DNA of 64,000 bases from Sphingobacterium arenae. GTDB taxonomy: Bacteria > Bacteroidota > Bacteroidia > Sphingobacteriales > Sphingobacteriaceae. Of this stretch, positions 24,141 to 33,095 are shown piece by piece (position 1 is the stretch's first letter; the number at the start of each line of letters is the position of its first letter). Location: contig NZ_JACNYK010000001.1 of NCBI RefSeq assembly GCF_014692505.1, forward strand, positions 1-64,000, read 5' to 3'. A model generated the notes under the pieces. That model searched no databases and was not told the DNA's origin. It worked only from the letters and a program-made list of their open reading frames with translations. Position numbers and translations under genes: made by a program.

Positions 24141-25035
24141 ATTCGGTGTCTTCTCTGACTGATTTACGATATGATTCAGGAGACATATCCATTCGTACTT
24201 TGAAGAAACGGCTGAAGTACGATATGTCGTGAAATCCAAGTTCGAAGGCTATTTGCTTTATTGGCTTGTCACTTAGGTATAGTTCATGTTTAGCCTGAGT
24301 TATAATACGATCAGAAATCATATCACTCACTGTTTTTCCCAATTGATGTTTGGCCGCACGATTCAATGTTTTAACCGTGATGTTTAATAATTTTGCATAA
24401 TCCGCCGGACGGTGTTTACGATGAAAATGTTGCTCGATAGCGTTGGTTAATTTTCGAAACGTGTAGTAGACGGTCGATAATGCTTCCGCATATACCACAC
24501 CTTTTTTCAATTTCATCCGTGAGGCGTAAACCATAAATATTTTTACCCAGGAGACCGTTATATCGTACCGACCTAAGTCATCATTGTGGAGTTCTGAAAT
24601 AAGATTGTCTAATGGAAGTAGTAGCTGACCCATTTCAGCTTTAGTGATCTTTATAGAAGGTTTTTCGCCGATACCTGTAAATAACACTTGTTTACTCGTT
24701 ATTTCCATGTCGTATTTGTGGTTCCAAAAAAAGTCTGGATGGAACTGTAACAATATGCCATCAACCGGACCATCGGCCTCGATTCGAAAAGGCTGGTAAA
24801 TTGGAAATCTAATTAAGCAATTGTCGGAAAATTCATACATCACGTTATCAAACGCTATCTTACCTTTTCCTCTTCTGATCAGGATTACTTTATAACAGTT
24901 ATAGCTTTCCAGACTTTTAAAGTAGCTGTCATCATTAAGCGTTATCAGCTTAAATGCCAAAATGTTTGTTTCGGGGTTTACTAATTCTATGATCGTTTGT
25001 TCAGTCATTGTTTCACCATAGTGTTTCAATTTCAT
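24139..25035 (-). CDS. AraC-family transcriptional regulator
   Basis: 298 residues: an N-terminal cupin-like sensor (YNCYKVILIRRGKGKIAFDN, about 42-62) and a C-terminal double helix-turn-helix (about 195-292) ending with the AraC signature DKPIKQIAFELGFHDISYFSRFFKVRMDMSPESYRKS. An ATG nine codons in is an alternative start. It lies between the Crp/Fnr gene and the zinc-less alcohol dehydrogenase, in the same direction. It may regulate that dehydrogenase; no direct evidence. Confidence 0.9.
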   Translation of the reverse strand: MKLKHYGETMTEQTIIELVNPETNILAFKLITLNDDSYFKSLESYNCYKVILIRRGKGKIAFDNVMYEFSDNCLIRFPIYQPFRIEADGPVDGILLQFHPDFFWNHKYDMEITSKQVLFTGIGEKPSIKITKAEMGQLLLPLDNLISELHNDDLGRYDITVSWVKIFMVYASRMKLKKGVVYAEALSTVYYTFRKLTNAIEQHFHRKHRPADYAKLLNITVKTLNRAAKHQLGKTVSDMISDRIITQAKHELYLSDKPIKQIAFELGFHDISYFSRFFKVRMDMSPESYRKSVREDTE

Positions 25036-25102
25036 TTGTTTAAAAAGATTTATCCTTTGAAGTTAACAATCCTGAAGATCATTTCTGTCAATAAATAAAA
25101 GA

Positions 25103-25146
25103 AATGGAGTATGCTGATCCCTAAATCTAAGGGTAGATACTCCATT
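25103..25146 (-). terminator. Terminator after the alcohol dehydrogenase-like gene
   Basis: AATGGAGTAT (25103-25112) pairs with ATACTCCATT (25137-25146), and an inner CCCT/AGGG pairing extends the stem. Leftward the stem is followed by a T-rich stretch (TCTTTTATTT). It closes the transcript of the dehydrogenase gene. Confidence 0.65.
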
Positions 25147-25211
25147 GTTTCTGAATTATTCCAAAGAAGGATAACAATCATCGATGGGTTATTAGCTCCA
25201 GCGGATGACCT

Positions 25212-26129
25212 TTAAGATCGAACGCTAATTATCTTCTTTCCTTTAACCCGATTTGCCGAATTGAAGGTGGCAACAGCATCATCGAGAGCAGATATATTGC
25301 CAATGTTTGTCTTCAGACGTCCCTCACGTAACCGTTGTACAATTTCACTCAACTGGTTGGGAACCGCTTCGACCACAAAATCAATTGTCGATCCGTTAAC
25401 TGGTCGGGCCTCGGTTGGACCCGCGATGGTTACCAGCGTTCCCCCGGGCCGAATCAGGCTCGCGGATTGAGTGGCGATATCTCCGCCGAATATATCAAAC
25501 ACCAAATCGACTTCTTTAACATCCCGTAGTTTTTCGTTCTCAAGATCCACATATTCCTGTGCACCGAAATCAAGCGCTGCCTGACGGCCGTCTGCACGTC
25601 CAGTACCGATAACATAGGCACCAGCCGCACGGGCGAGTTGGGTCGCCATTGACCCTACAATGCCAGCGGCACCGTGTACAAGGACGGTCTGTCCAGCCCG
25701 GAGATGTCCATGATCAAACAAACCCTGCCATGCCGTAAGCCCAGGCATAACAAGAGCTGCTCCAACCGTAAAGTCTACATCAGCAGGCAGCGGTGCAAGG
25801 TTGCGTGCCTCAACGGCCACATATTCTGCGAGTGTACCGTCACGATGCCAATCCGTAAGGCCAAATACGCGCTGACCTACTGACAAGCCAGTTGTTCCGT
25901 AGCCTAGCGCAGTAACTACACCGGCCAACTCGTGCCCTGGAATCGAAAACGATCGGTCGTGACCGGCACGATCGGTCCAGGTGGATGGCCACGATAGCTC
26001 GTCGCCTGTCATACTCGTTGCGTAAACCTGGACGATAACATCATTAATCGCTGGTTGCGGCTGAGGCCGTTCCATTAGTTTCATGCCAGCTATTCCTGCT
26101 GACTGATCAGTTACAATAATCGCTTTCAT
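25212..26129 (-). CDS. Zinc-independent medium-chain dehydrogenase / quinone oxidoreductase
   Basis: 305 residues of the MDR superfamily: a GroES-like N-terminal half (IPGHELAGVVTALG, about 62-75) and a Rossmann half with the NADPH motif VLVHGAAGIVGSMATQLARAAGA (about 148-170). Zinc-ligand cysteines are missing, as in quinone oxidoreductases. Codon use looks richer in GC than the neighbours by eye, which suggests transfer. It is divergent from the MocR regulator, which is the usual arrangement for a regulator and its target. Confidence 0.88.
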   Translation of the reverse strand: MKAIIVTDQSAGIAGMKLMERPQPQPAINDVIVQVYATSMTGDELSWPSTWTDRAGHDRSFSIPGHELAGVVTALGYGTTGLSVGQRVFGLTDWHRDGTLAEYVAVEARNLAPLPADVDFTVGAALVMPGLTAWQGLFDHGHLRAGQTVLVHGAAGIVGSMATQLARAAGAYVIGTGRADGRQAALDFGAQEYVDLENEKLRDVKEVDLVFDIFGGDIATQSASLIRPGGTLVTIAGPTEARPVNGSTIDFVVEAVPNQLSEIVQRLREGRLKTNIGNISALDDAVATFNSANRVKGKKIISVRS

Positions 26130-26207
26130 AATACCCTTCCTTTTTATGATTACTACAGTGTCTTTCGATATGGATATAAAATTAAAGGTAATTTTGGTTA
26201 CCTTAGT

Positions 26208-26239
26208 GGGCCAATTTTAAAATAGATTGGGGTCCAATT
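26208..26239. promoter_or_regulatory. Direct repeats in the dehydrogenase-mocR divergent region
   Basis: GGGCCAATT (26208-26216) and GGTCCAATT (26231-26239) are direct repeats 23 bases apart, the second touching the mocR start codon and itself part of ATTGG-GGT-CCAAT. MocR regulators commonly bind two direct repeats about two helical turns apart, so this is a plausible operator controlling both genes. Confidence 0.5.
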
Positions 26240-27766
26240 ATGATTAGAAAGCTTCTTCAAATTACGTTTAAAAAAGACGGGCAACACAGTCCTTTGTACC
26301 TCCAATTAGAATCAGAAATTATTCAGTTGATTTGTCGAGGCATCTTAAAACCGGGACAAGTGCTTCCGCCTTCACGCGAGCTTGCACAAAGTCTCCGTAT
26401 CAATCGTAAAACCGTGGTGAAGACCTACGAAGAATTGAACGCGCAAGGTTGGGTGGAGGTCCGCGACAGAAGCGGGGTTTACGTTTCCGGCAACCTGCCC
26501 GATACTGCCGCACGTAGGATTAGTCAAAATAGCGAAAAATTGATACGAAGCCGACAACCAGTTTATCCACTGATAAGTCGATCTGCCGATATAGCTATAC
26601 GGACAAGTACAGACGTGGACATCAATGTGACGGGAATTCCCGCTCCGCTGTATCGAATCGATGATGGTTTTCCTGATCCCAGAATTGCTCCTATTGAAGA
26701 ATTGATTCGCGAATACAGAAGATATGGAAAGAGCCATTTAGCAAACCATTTGATGATGTATGGTCCGGAGCACGGCTCGTACCACCTTAGGGTTGAACTT
26801 GCCAATTTCTTAAACAGAACCAGGGGTATGCAGATTTCTGAAAAAGAAATACTCATCACAAAAGGGACTCAAATGGCTATCTATCTAACAGCACAGGTAC
26901 TGATCCAGTCCGGAGACAGCGTATTCGTGCCGGAGCCGGGGTACCATGCAGCAAATCAAGTCTTTAATCTATTGGGAGCCCACTTAACATTTATCCCTGT
27001 CGATAAAGACGGGATGGATATCGATCGGATCGAGCAATTGTGTCAAATGAAGCAAACGCCGAAACTTGTCTATATTATTCCCCATCACCATCGGCCCACC
27101 ACGGTTACGCTGTGTGCGGAGCGACGCATGCGACTTATGAACCTTGCCCATAAATATAGATTTGCGCTACTGGAAGATGATTATGATTTCGATTATCATT
27201 TTTCAAGCAACCCGTTGCTGCCTTTAGCAAGCCTGGATAGTGGAACGCATATCATTTATGTCGGATCCTTCTGCAAAAGTATCGCACCCGGAATTCGAAT
27301 CGGCTTTATGGTTGCACCTGAAGTGGTCATAAATGAAGCCGCAGCAATCCGTAAATTAATAGACCGGCAGGGTGAACAGTTATTAGAAGAATCGTTAGCA
27401 GAACTTTTACGTACTGGGGATATCTCGCGGCACTTAAAAAAATCGCATAAACTTTATGAGCAGCGTTTGGAAAACTCCTGCCGATTACTTCAGGAGCAAC
27501 TCGGGCCTTATTTAACGTTTGAGCGGCCCAGTGGGGGATTGGCCATTTGGGCGAAATACAGGAAAGATATTAGTGCCAAAGCGGTTGCCCAAAAAGCGTC
27601 AAAGTTAGGATTAAAGATCAGCGATGGCAGTAATTACTTTTTTCAACCAAATATAATCCAGCCCGACAACTTCATACGCATAGGCTATTGTTCTTTAGAC
27701 GAAACTGAAATGGCAAGTGCTATTGATGTATGGAAACAGGCACTTGTCGCATTCGGTTTAAAATAA
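26240..27766 (+). CDS. MocR/PdxR-type GntR regulator with aminotransferase domain
   Basis: 508 residues: a GntR winged helix (about 15-85; GQVLPPSRELAQSLRINRKTVVKTYEELNAQGWVE) joined to a fold-type I aminotransferase domain (about 130-505). The PLP lysine lies in YVGSFCKSIAPGIRIGF and EDDYDFDYHF precedes it. Such proteins sense PLP or amino compounds and often control a divergent gene, here the MDR oxidoreductase. The start ATG follows the second direct repeat directly. Confidence 0.92.
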   Translation: MIRKLLQITFKKDGQHSPLYLQLESEIIQLICRGILKPGQVLPPSRELAQSLRINRKTVVKTYEELNAQGWVEVRDRSGVYVSGNLPDTAARRISQNSEKLIRSRQPVYPLISRSADIAIRTSTDVDINVTGIPAPLYRIDDGFPDPRIAPIEELIREYRRYGKSHLANHLMMYGPEHGSYHLRVELANFLNRTRGMQISEKEILITKGTQMAIYLTAQVLIQSGDSVFVPEPGYHAANQVFNLLGAHLTFIPVDKDGMDIDRIEQLCQMKQTPKLVYIIPHHHRPTTVTLCAERRMRLMNLAHKYRFALLEDDYDFDYHFSSNPLLPLASLDSGTHIIYVGSFCKSIAPGIRIGFMVAPEVVINEAAAIRKLIDRQGEQLLEESLAELLRTGDISRHLKKSHKLYEQRLENSCRLLQEQLGPYLTFERPSGGLAIWAKYRKDISAKAVAQKASKLGLKISDGSNYFFQPNIIQPDNFIRIGYCSLDETEMASAIDVWKQALVAFGLK

Positions 27767-27819
27767 TAATCATTATTGGATAAATTGAGGTTAAAGGCGC
27801 CGCCAGGCCTTCTGCGTGG

Positions 27820-28029
27820 TTATGATTCCAATATAGTCCATCTTGCCTGTAATTGGACATCGATTACGTCATTTTGGTCCAGCCAAGCTCGAAAGCTTTT
27901 CGGGTCTTCAGGATGGTGATTAATAATTTCTCCATTTTCAAGCATAATACTAAAGAAGCCTGATGCTCCACTAAAATACTTCTTTAATTCGTCCGCCGAA
28001 TACTCAAAACCAGGATATTGATTTGTCAA
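27820..28029 (-). CDS. Small acidic protein of unknown function
   Basis: 69 residues (MTNQYPGFEYSADELKKYFSGASGFFSIM...), soluble, with the ending IDVQLQARWTILES. No family recognised. It lies downstream of the SPW-type membrane gene on the same strand, separated by a hairpin, in the general-stress group. Confidence 0.55.
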   Translation of the reverse strand: MTNQYPGFEYSADELKKYFSGASGFFSIMLENGEIINHHPEDPKSFRAWLDQNDVIDVQLQARWTILES

Positions 28030-28067
28030 AACTATAATTTCTTGTCGTGTAAATACTTTTTACCAGA

Positions 28068-28097
28068 GTAACCCAACTTAAAAAGTAGTTGGGTTAC
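28068..28097. repeat. Perfect 11-bp inverted repeat
   Basis: GTAACCCAACT (28068-28078) and AGTTGGGTTAC (28087-28097) around an 8-base loop, between the 69-residue gene and the SPW-type gene. It is a likely terminator stem for the membrane gene, although no long T run follows on the minus strand. Confidence 0.55.
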
Positions 28098-28165
28098 AAT
28101 CTTGTGCATTTAGATTTTCTAAAAATTGGGCTACTATTTATTTCCAATTAGATAACGATTACTCT

Positions 28166-28534
28166 TTATCGACCAGTCGAACGACCTTCACTTGCAGTAA
28201 CCGCCACAACCAGGTATACAACCACTGCGTTGATATAATAATATGCCGCATCCAGACCGACAAAGCCAAAAAGAGAAGGTACGAGCATAAATAGGGTCGC
28301 AACCAACAGGTCAAGTGTTAGATGTCCACCGAATGGAATTATTTTAAAGGCCCCATAGCGGTAATTTGTGGCCATACTTACGACAATGACAAGCGCACCT
28401 GTAACCACTGATATCCACGGCGCCAACGGATTACTGCTGCCCAGCTGTAATACAAATGGTGAGACAATTAATGCAACCGCAGCAAGGTAGTCAACAATGC
28501 CATGATTGGTGGGAGAAAGAAATCTTAACTTCAT
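28166..28534 (-). CDS. SPW-repeat-like small membrane protein
   Basis: 122 residues with four hydrophobic helices. The first starts NHGIVDYLAAVALIVSPFVLQLG and is followed by NPLAPWISVVTGALVIVVSM. The APWIS element and helix pattern fit SPW-repeat-type membrane proteins. Function unknown. It lies 65 bases downstream of dps and is probably cotranscribed. Confidence 0.7.
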   Translation of the reverse strand: MKLRFLSPTNHGIVDYLAAVALIVSPFVLQLGSSNPLAPWISVVTGALVIVVSMATNYRYGAFKIIPFGGHLTLDLLVATLFMLVPSLFGFVGLDAAYYYINAVVVYLVVAVTASEGRSTGR

Positions 28535-28599
28535 GTTTTTTAAATTATAGTGGAAGATTGATAGTGTTCAAAACATTACCTACGTCATTCACCTAAGAC

Positions 28600-29073
28600 C
28601 TAAATTAAATGCGAACGGAGCATCCAAGCTGTCTTTTCGTGGTATTCGGTCAGGCCAGTTAAATAGTCACTGGTGCCAACGTCCTTCAATTGCTCCGCCA
28701 AGCGGTTAATTTGCGTTCTGATATTGATAGTAATACTTTCGTGGTCGCTCAACAATTCCCTTATGAAACCGGTACTGTCGTTTTTCTCCCTTGTCTGTTC
28801 TGTGAGGTGCGTTAATTGCAGAATCTGTTTTAAAGTGGCGGGAGCATAATGTCCTAAGGTCCTCATCCGTTCTGCAACGTTATCGATGATGTCAGCCAGC
28901 TCATTATATTGTGATTCGAACATGATATGCATAGCATGGAAGTTCGGTCCCTCAATATTCCAATGTGCATTACGTGTTTTGGTATACAATACAAATTCAT
29001 CCGCAAGGATATGAGAAAGAACTTGACTAATTTCACCAAGATGTTCTTCACTTATTCCGATATTTGGTTTCAT
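28600..29073 (-). CDS. dps: Dps/ferritin-like DNA protection protein
   Basis: 157 residues, the normal Dps length. The ferroxidase motif is complete: His37 and His49 of one subunit, Asp64 and Glu68 of the other (HWNIEGPNFHAMH...DIIDNVAERM). It stores iron using H2O2 as oxidant and shields DNA as a dodecamer. Its promoter has the Crp/Fnr-like site at 29134-29147 with the -7 element TAGTTTTG, so induction by that regulator is likely. Confidence 0.95.
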   Translation of the reverse strand: MKPNIGISEEHLGEISQVLSHILADEFVLYTKTRNAHWNIEGPNFHAMHIMFESQYNELADIIDNVAERMRTLGHYAPATLKQILQLTHLTEQTREKNDSTGFIRELLSDHESITINIRTQINRLAEQLKDVGTSDYLTGLTEYHEKTAWMLRSHLI

Positions 29074-29102
29074 AAGATAAAATTAAAATTCATTACTTTC
29101 CA

Positions 29103-29147
29103 CAAAACTATGTTCCCTCAGGCGTATACCCAATGACATTTATCACA
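29103..29147 (-). promoter_or_regulatory. Crp/Fnr-like site and -7 element before dps
   Basis: On the minus strand TGTGATAAATGTCA (complement of 29134-29147) is followed 24 bases on by TAGTTTTG (complement of 29103-29110), a full TAnnTTTG element. Expected transcription start near 29097 puts the site at about -43. Confidence 0.75.
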
Positions 29148-29168
29148 ATATCATTTCCTTATTAAACG

Positions 29169-29600
29169 TTATGTCGTAGAATGTCCTCGTTCTACCTTGA
29201 TGTCCTGCAACATAGTGATGATTTTATCCAGTTTATCAGTTTCAATCCTACTAAGTCTTACCTGCAATTCTTCGATTTCCTCTTTTGCTTCAAGGTTGGT
29301 CTTGTAATCATCATCTGCCTGAATCCTGTCTCGAGCACTCTGACGATTTTGAGCCATCATAATGATAGGTGCAGCGTATGCTGATTGTACCGAAAAAAGT
29401 AGATTAAGAAGAACGAACGGAAAAGGGTCCCAATGTGAGAAAAATGCGATTAAATTAATTCCAGCCCATGTTAGAACGGCTGCAGTCTGAATAATAATAA
29501 ACTTCCATGAGCCCAGGACGTTTGTCACTTTATCTGCGATGCGATCCCCAGGACTGCAATCGGATTCATGTTGTTCATGCCATGTTTTACTACTTTTCAT
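29169..29600 (-). CDS. DUF1003 membrane protein
   Basis: 143 residues: two membrane helices (about 33-55 and 60-85) in the DUF1003 arrangement GSWKFIIIQTAAVLTWAGIN...FPFVLLNLLFSVQSAYAAPIIMMAQNRQ, followed by a charged coiled-coil tail. Function unknown. It has its own promoter with the Crp/Fnr-like site at 29729. Confidence 0.85.
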   Translation of the reverse strand: MKSSKTWHEQHESDCSPGDRIADKVTNVLGSWKFIIIQTAAVLTWAGINLIAFFSHWDPFPFVLLNLLFSVQSAYAAPIIMMAQNRQSARDRIQADDDYKTNLEAKEEIEELQVRLSRIETDKLDKIITMLQDIKVERGHSTT

Positions 29601-29697
29601 TAAAGGTATTGCAAGTTTTGGTATGTGATGAAAAATTTTCTGTATTGATGTCGGAAAGCACCTGATCGCAAAAAAAATGTTCCTTGCTTAATTCGAA

Positions 29698-29742
29698 TAA
29701 AATTATGTTCGTCTTAGAACTTGTACAATGACATTTATCACA
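29698..29742 (-). promoter_or_regulatory. Crp/Fnr-like site and -7 element before the DUF1003 gene
   Basis: TGTGATAAATGTCA (complement of 29729-29742) is followed 24 bases on by TAATTTTA (complement of 29698-29705), one base from TAnnTTTG. The flanks are similar to the dps promoter (GAACATA before the -7 core). Confidence 0.7.
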
Positions 29743-29775
29743 ATACATACGTAGTCTTCAACGTTATACCACGGG

Positions 29776-30357
29776 TTAACGGTTGTAAATTCCAAGTGAT
29801 TCAACTTTATGCTGTAACACACATATCAGATTCTCCTTAAACCACTCGTTTTTCTTTTGCCATATATTGTTCCGGGGAGATGGGTGTGGCAACGGGATAA
29901 AATTTGGCAAGTATGCTTCGTAGTTCTTCACCGTTTCTGTTAAGGTCTCTTTAGCGCTGTTTTTCAAGTAGTATTTCTGGGCATATTGTCCAATTAGTAA
30001 GGTCAGTTTTATCCCTGTCATTGATTTTAAAACTTGCTGATGCCATAAGGGCGCACATTCCGGTCTTGGAGGCAGGTCACCTGATTTTCCGGTACCCGGA
30101 AAACAAAAGCCCATCGGCATAAGCGCGAAGAATTTTTCATTATAAAATGTTTGCTTATCTACTCCCAGCCATTCCCTTAAATTATTACCGCTGGCATCAT
30201 CCCACGGAATGCCACTGTCCTGAACCTTTTGACCTGGAGCCTGACCTATTATTACGATTTTTGAAACACTACTCGCCTGAATAATCGGTCGAGGAAGGTT
30301 AGGTAAAAACTTTTGGCAAACCGTACAATTTCTAATTTCTGAAAGTATTTTCTCCAT
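29776..30357 (-). CDS. Uracil-DNA glycosylase family protein
   Basis: 193 residues with the superfamily motifs: IVIIGQAPGQKVQDSGIPWDD (about 33-53) as the active-site loop and LPHPSPRNNIWQKKN (about 155-169) as the second loop. CTVCQKF at 12-18 provides two cysteines as in iron-sulfur members, although the full set is not obvious. It excises uracil or related bases from DNA. The stress-gene context suggests repair of oxidative or deaminated DNA. Confidence 0.82.
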   Translation of the reverse strand: MEKILSEIRNCTVCQKFLPNLPRPIIQASSVSKIVIIGQAPGQKVQDSGIPWDDASGNNLREWLGVDKQTFYNEKFFALMPMGFCFPGTGKSGDLPPRPECAPLWHQQVLKSMTGIKLTLLIGQYAQKYYLKNSAKETLTETVKNYEAYLPNFIPLPHPSPRNNIWQKKNEWFKENLICVLQHKVESLGIYNR

Positions 30358-30415
30358 TTCATATTATATAAAGCATAGCCTTTAAGTGTTTTCTTTTGCC
30401 TGTATAGAAACTATG

Positions 30416-31204
30416 CTACATGGAACGATGATTCTTGGTCCGCTTTCTCAGGACTTCAAAATTATCAGCAGCAATTTGATCGATTTTTTTGGGCTCTAAA
30501 AAATTCAACTTTACTTGTTCTTCCATTTTCTCGCCACCTATGATTACATTAATCTGTTCCTGAATTAAAGCCGCAATAGTCGCTTTTGCTACGTCGTCAG
30601 GGCTATCCATTTTGTCTACCACTGCTGTCTTCATCATACCCGTATCAGTTGCTGACGGATAGACCGTCATTACATGTATAGGATATTGATAAAGTTCCCT
30701 TCTCATAGCATCGGAGAACTGTGCCACCGCCGCCTTAGTCGCAGCGTATACACTATAAAATGGCATAGCGATGTATCCGTATCCCGAGGATATATTGACG
30801 ATTGCTCCCTCGCCGCTTTTCTGTAAAAGACTGGTTAATTTCTTTGTCAATAGTACAAGTCCTGTGAAATTGATATTTACCTGACCAATAATATCTTCAT
30901 CGCTTTGCTCGGTCAACAAACCGGCGCTGACAACACCCGCACTATTAATTAATATGTCCAGCATTCCCCATTCTTGTGATATCGCTGACACCACCTTGTT
31001 TAAGTCTTCAGTAACTGAGAGATCAGCTTGTATAGTAACGACGTTAACTGATTTCAACTCAGCTTTTAACATCTCTAAGGGCTTCTTCTTTCTGCCTACA
31101 ACCGCTATATCCCTTACGCCATGCCGGATAAGTTCTTTGACAATTGCTTTGCCTATTCCGGCACTGCCACCAGTAATTAATATTTTTTTGCTTTTTAGTT
31201 CCAT
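30416..31204 (-). CDS. Short-chain dehydrogenase/reductase
   Basis: 262 residues, intact SDR: cofactor motif TGGSAGIGKA (about 11-20), NSAG, the serine strand IVNISSGYGY, and catalytic YAATK (Tyr about 152). NAD(P) use and substrate are not determinable. It lies 21 bases after the AhpD-like gene and forms a pair with it. Confidence 0.9.
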   Translation of the reverse strand: MELKSKKILITGGSAGIGKAIVKELIRHGVRDIAVVGRKKKPLEMLKAELKSVNVVTIQADLSVTEDLNKVVSAISQEWGMLDILINSAGVVSAGLLTEQSDEDIIGQVNINFTGLVLLTKKLTSLLQKSGEGAIVNISSGYGYIAMPFYSVYAATKAAVAQFSDAMRRELYQYPIHVMTVYPSATDTGMMKTAVVDKMDSPDDVAKATIAALIQEQINVIIGGEKMEEQVKLNFLEPKKIDQIAADNFEVLRKRTKNHRSM

Positions 31205-31225
31205 AATATCTTTAATACAAGCCTG

Positions 31226-31765
31226 CTAATTGATACGCTTTGCCAATGGAAATTCATTTGGCACTTGCGTAACGGCATGCAGTATGTTACTGATCGTTCT
31301 ATCGCCGATATGGACGATCAAATCGATGAGGTTCTCTTTAGTATAACCGGCTTCAAAAAACGCGGTGACCAAGGTGCCGTCGCCGGGGTTCCTTTTTTCC
31401 GAAAGTTGTTTGGCGAGCTTTACCAGTGCATCCAGTTTTTTGTCAAAACCTGCACTTCCACCTCTGATTTCAAGCGTCTGCTCTTCGGTAAAGCCGTTTA
31501 GTTTGGCAACCATCGTATGGGCACTTAGACAATACACACAATTATTTACTTCGCTCACCACTAGCGTTGCCGCCTCTGCTTCTTTCCGGGTTAGGGAAGT
31601 CTTGCTGTTTTCAAGATTCATATAGGCTTCCAGTGCGTTTTCAGAATAAGCCAATGTGGAATACAGATTGGGAACAGCCCCCATTGTTTTTTTCAGCTGG
31701 TCGAATATTTGCTGGTTTTTTGAAGAGACTTCTTCTCTTTTCAGGATTTCGAATGTTTTTTCCAT
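31226..31765 (-). CDS. AhpD-like carboxymuconolactone decarboxylase family protein
   Basis: 179 residues with the AhpD core NNCVYCLSAHTMVAKLNGF, whose CxxC cysteines and histidine form the peroxidatic and relay site. It is probably a peroxidase-related redox protein. It is upstream of the SDR gene and has a clear -7 element (TACCTTTG, complement of 31815-31822). Confidence 0.88.
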   Translation of the reverse strand: MEKTFEILKREEVSSKNQQIFDQLKKTMGAVPNLYSTLAYSENALEAYMNLENSKTSLTRKEAEAATLVVSEVNNCVYCLSAHTMVAKLNGFTEEQTLEIRGGSAGFDKKLDALVKLAKQLSEKRNPGDGTLVTAFFEAGYTKENLIDLIVHIGDRTISNILHAVTQVPNEFPLAKRIN

Positions 31766-31814
31766 TTTACTTTTTTGTCTTTAAATTTTATTTATCAGTT
31801 GAAAAATGATATCG

Positions 31815-31822
31815 CAAAGGTA
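31815..31822 (-). promoter_or_regulatory. -7 element for the AhpD-SDR pair
   Basis: The complement reads TACCTTTG, an exact TAnnTTTG, about 50 bases before the AhpD-like start. No good copy of the Crp/Fnr-like motif stands at the fixed distance. Confidence 0.55.
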
Positions 31823-31929
31823 GGCCGGGATATAGGTTGTCGAAGTGTCAGTTTTTCCCCTTATGTGGTCAAAACTTCCCGAAATACGCTATAATAAGAT
31901 GCCGCGCCCTCCGAAGGAAAAATGATCGC

Positions 31930-32205
31930 TTATTGATTATCGATGTATTCACCTAAAGCGATCGCCAGTTTTTCAAAAATTTCATCCTCCACCTGTCCGT
32001 CCCGTTGTTCCCAAGCATCGGTACCTTCACCATTTTTTACCATCGTCGTAAAATGTTCGTTGTTTGATACGACAATAAAGACGTCATTACAGGGAATAAA
32101 CAACAGGTTATAGTACTCGCCGACATCAAAAAGATCCAACTCCAAATGAAATGCTTCTTGTGGCATTTGAGGTTCGTAAAGGTCGAAATCGTCTTCGTTA
32201 ATCAT
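31930..32205 (-). CDS. Small acidic protein of unknown function
   Basis: 91 residues, strongly acidic (MINEDDFDLYEPQMPQEAFHLELDLFDVG...), soluble. No family recognised. Strand-like segments YNLLFIPCNDVFIVVSN suggest a small alpha/beta fold. It is separated from the DUF1905 gene by 86 bases on the same strand. Confidence 0.6.
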   Translation of the reverse strand: MINEDDFDLYEPQMPQEAFHLELDLFDVGEYYNLLFIPCNDVFIVVSNNEHFTTMVKNGEGTDAWEQRDGQVEDEIFEKLAIALGEYIDNQ

Positions 32206-32291
32206 GATAAAAAATATGTTGGTTTAAAATTAAAATCGCTACAGTTAAAATAGCAATGGACTTATTTCCTTAAGCATGTAGGCAAAATTTA

Positions 32292-32597
32292 TCATGAAAT
32301 ATCGCAGGTCGGTCCGGTGTCAAGCCGCTCCAGGATACTAATGCTCACCTGGTCGCCAACTTCCTTCTCAATTAGCTCCAGAAAATTGCCTTTAAGCGGT
32401 AGTTTATGATTGCCGTCACCCAGGGGCATGAACGAACTCTCAAATACTTCCCCTTCGGCTGACGCGCGAACTTTAACACGAGCCCGCGTACCAAAGAAGC
32501 TTGCAGACTCTGGCCAAATAACATAAGTCCAGCCACTTTTTTCAGTGCTTTTTTGAAGGATTGCTGTGAAACGGGCCAACGAGTAATTTGGATTCAT
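32292..32597 (-). CDS. DUF1905 family protein
   Basis: 101 residues with the DUF1905 pattern: ARFTAILQKSTEKSGWTYVIWP, then GTRARVKVRASAEGEVFESSFMPLGDGNHKLPLKG. A small beta-barrel domain of unknown function. It lies 30 bases after the AhpD-like gene at 32628. Confidence 0.8.
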   Translation of the reverse strand: MNPNYSLARFTAILQKSTEKSGWTYVIWPESASFFGTRARVKVRASAEGEVFESSFMPLGDGNHKLPLKGNFLELIEKEVGDQVSISILERLDTGPTCDIS

Positions 32598-32627
32598 GGG
32601 TACAAAATTTAAACTATTACAATTGCG

Positions 32628-33092
32628 TTATTCAAAATATGGTGTCTCACCCTGAGCCAGTTTTAAGCGCGTCCATACATTCATATTGATGACCACAGCC
32701 GCGATCTCTGCAATTTCCACTTCATTAAAATATTGGGTCATGACCTGGTGAAATTTCTGAAAGCCAACTTTTTTTCCGTCCGTCAGTGCATCACAATACG
32801 CCAGTGCCGCTTTTTCTTTTATGGTAAAGAGTTCGCTGTTATACCAGGATGAGATATTGTCAACCTTTTCTTCCCGAATACCGATTTCCCTCGCCGTTTT
32901 AGCATGAAGTATAACACAATAGGCGCATTCATTTTTTTGTGCGACCCTTAGGCGAATGAGTTGGGCTAACTTACTGTCTGTTTTTAGGTTTTTTGCCGTA
33001 TAGCCAAAAGCTTCTGCCATTTGTTTAGCTATGTCCAAAAATGGTGTGCTTTCCGGATTAAAACGTGTGTTTTTAAATTTCACTGAACTCAT
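32628..33092 (-). CDS. AhpD-like carboxymuconolactone decarboxylase family protein
   Basis: 154 residues: KNECAYCVILHAKTAREIG is the CxxC-histidine core of the AhpD family. It follows the paralogous unknown gene by three bases and so belongs to the same leftward operon. Probably a redox protein acting on peroxide or alkyl hydroperoxides. Confidence 0.88.
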   Translation of the reverse strand: MSSVKFKNTRFNPESTPFLDIAKQMAEAFGYTAKNLKTDSKLAQLIRLRVAQKNECAYCVILHAKTAREIGIREEKVDNISSWYNSELFTIKEKAALAYCDALTDGKKVGFQKFHQVMTQYFNEVEIAEIAAVVINMNVWTRLKLAQGETPYFE

Positions 33093-33095
33093 GTT

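Noticed and set aside
31846..31859. Possible seventh Crp/Fnr-like site before the AhpD-SDR pair
   Set aside because: It stands at the right distance from a good -7 element, but only about half of the bases fit the motif.
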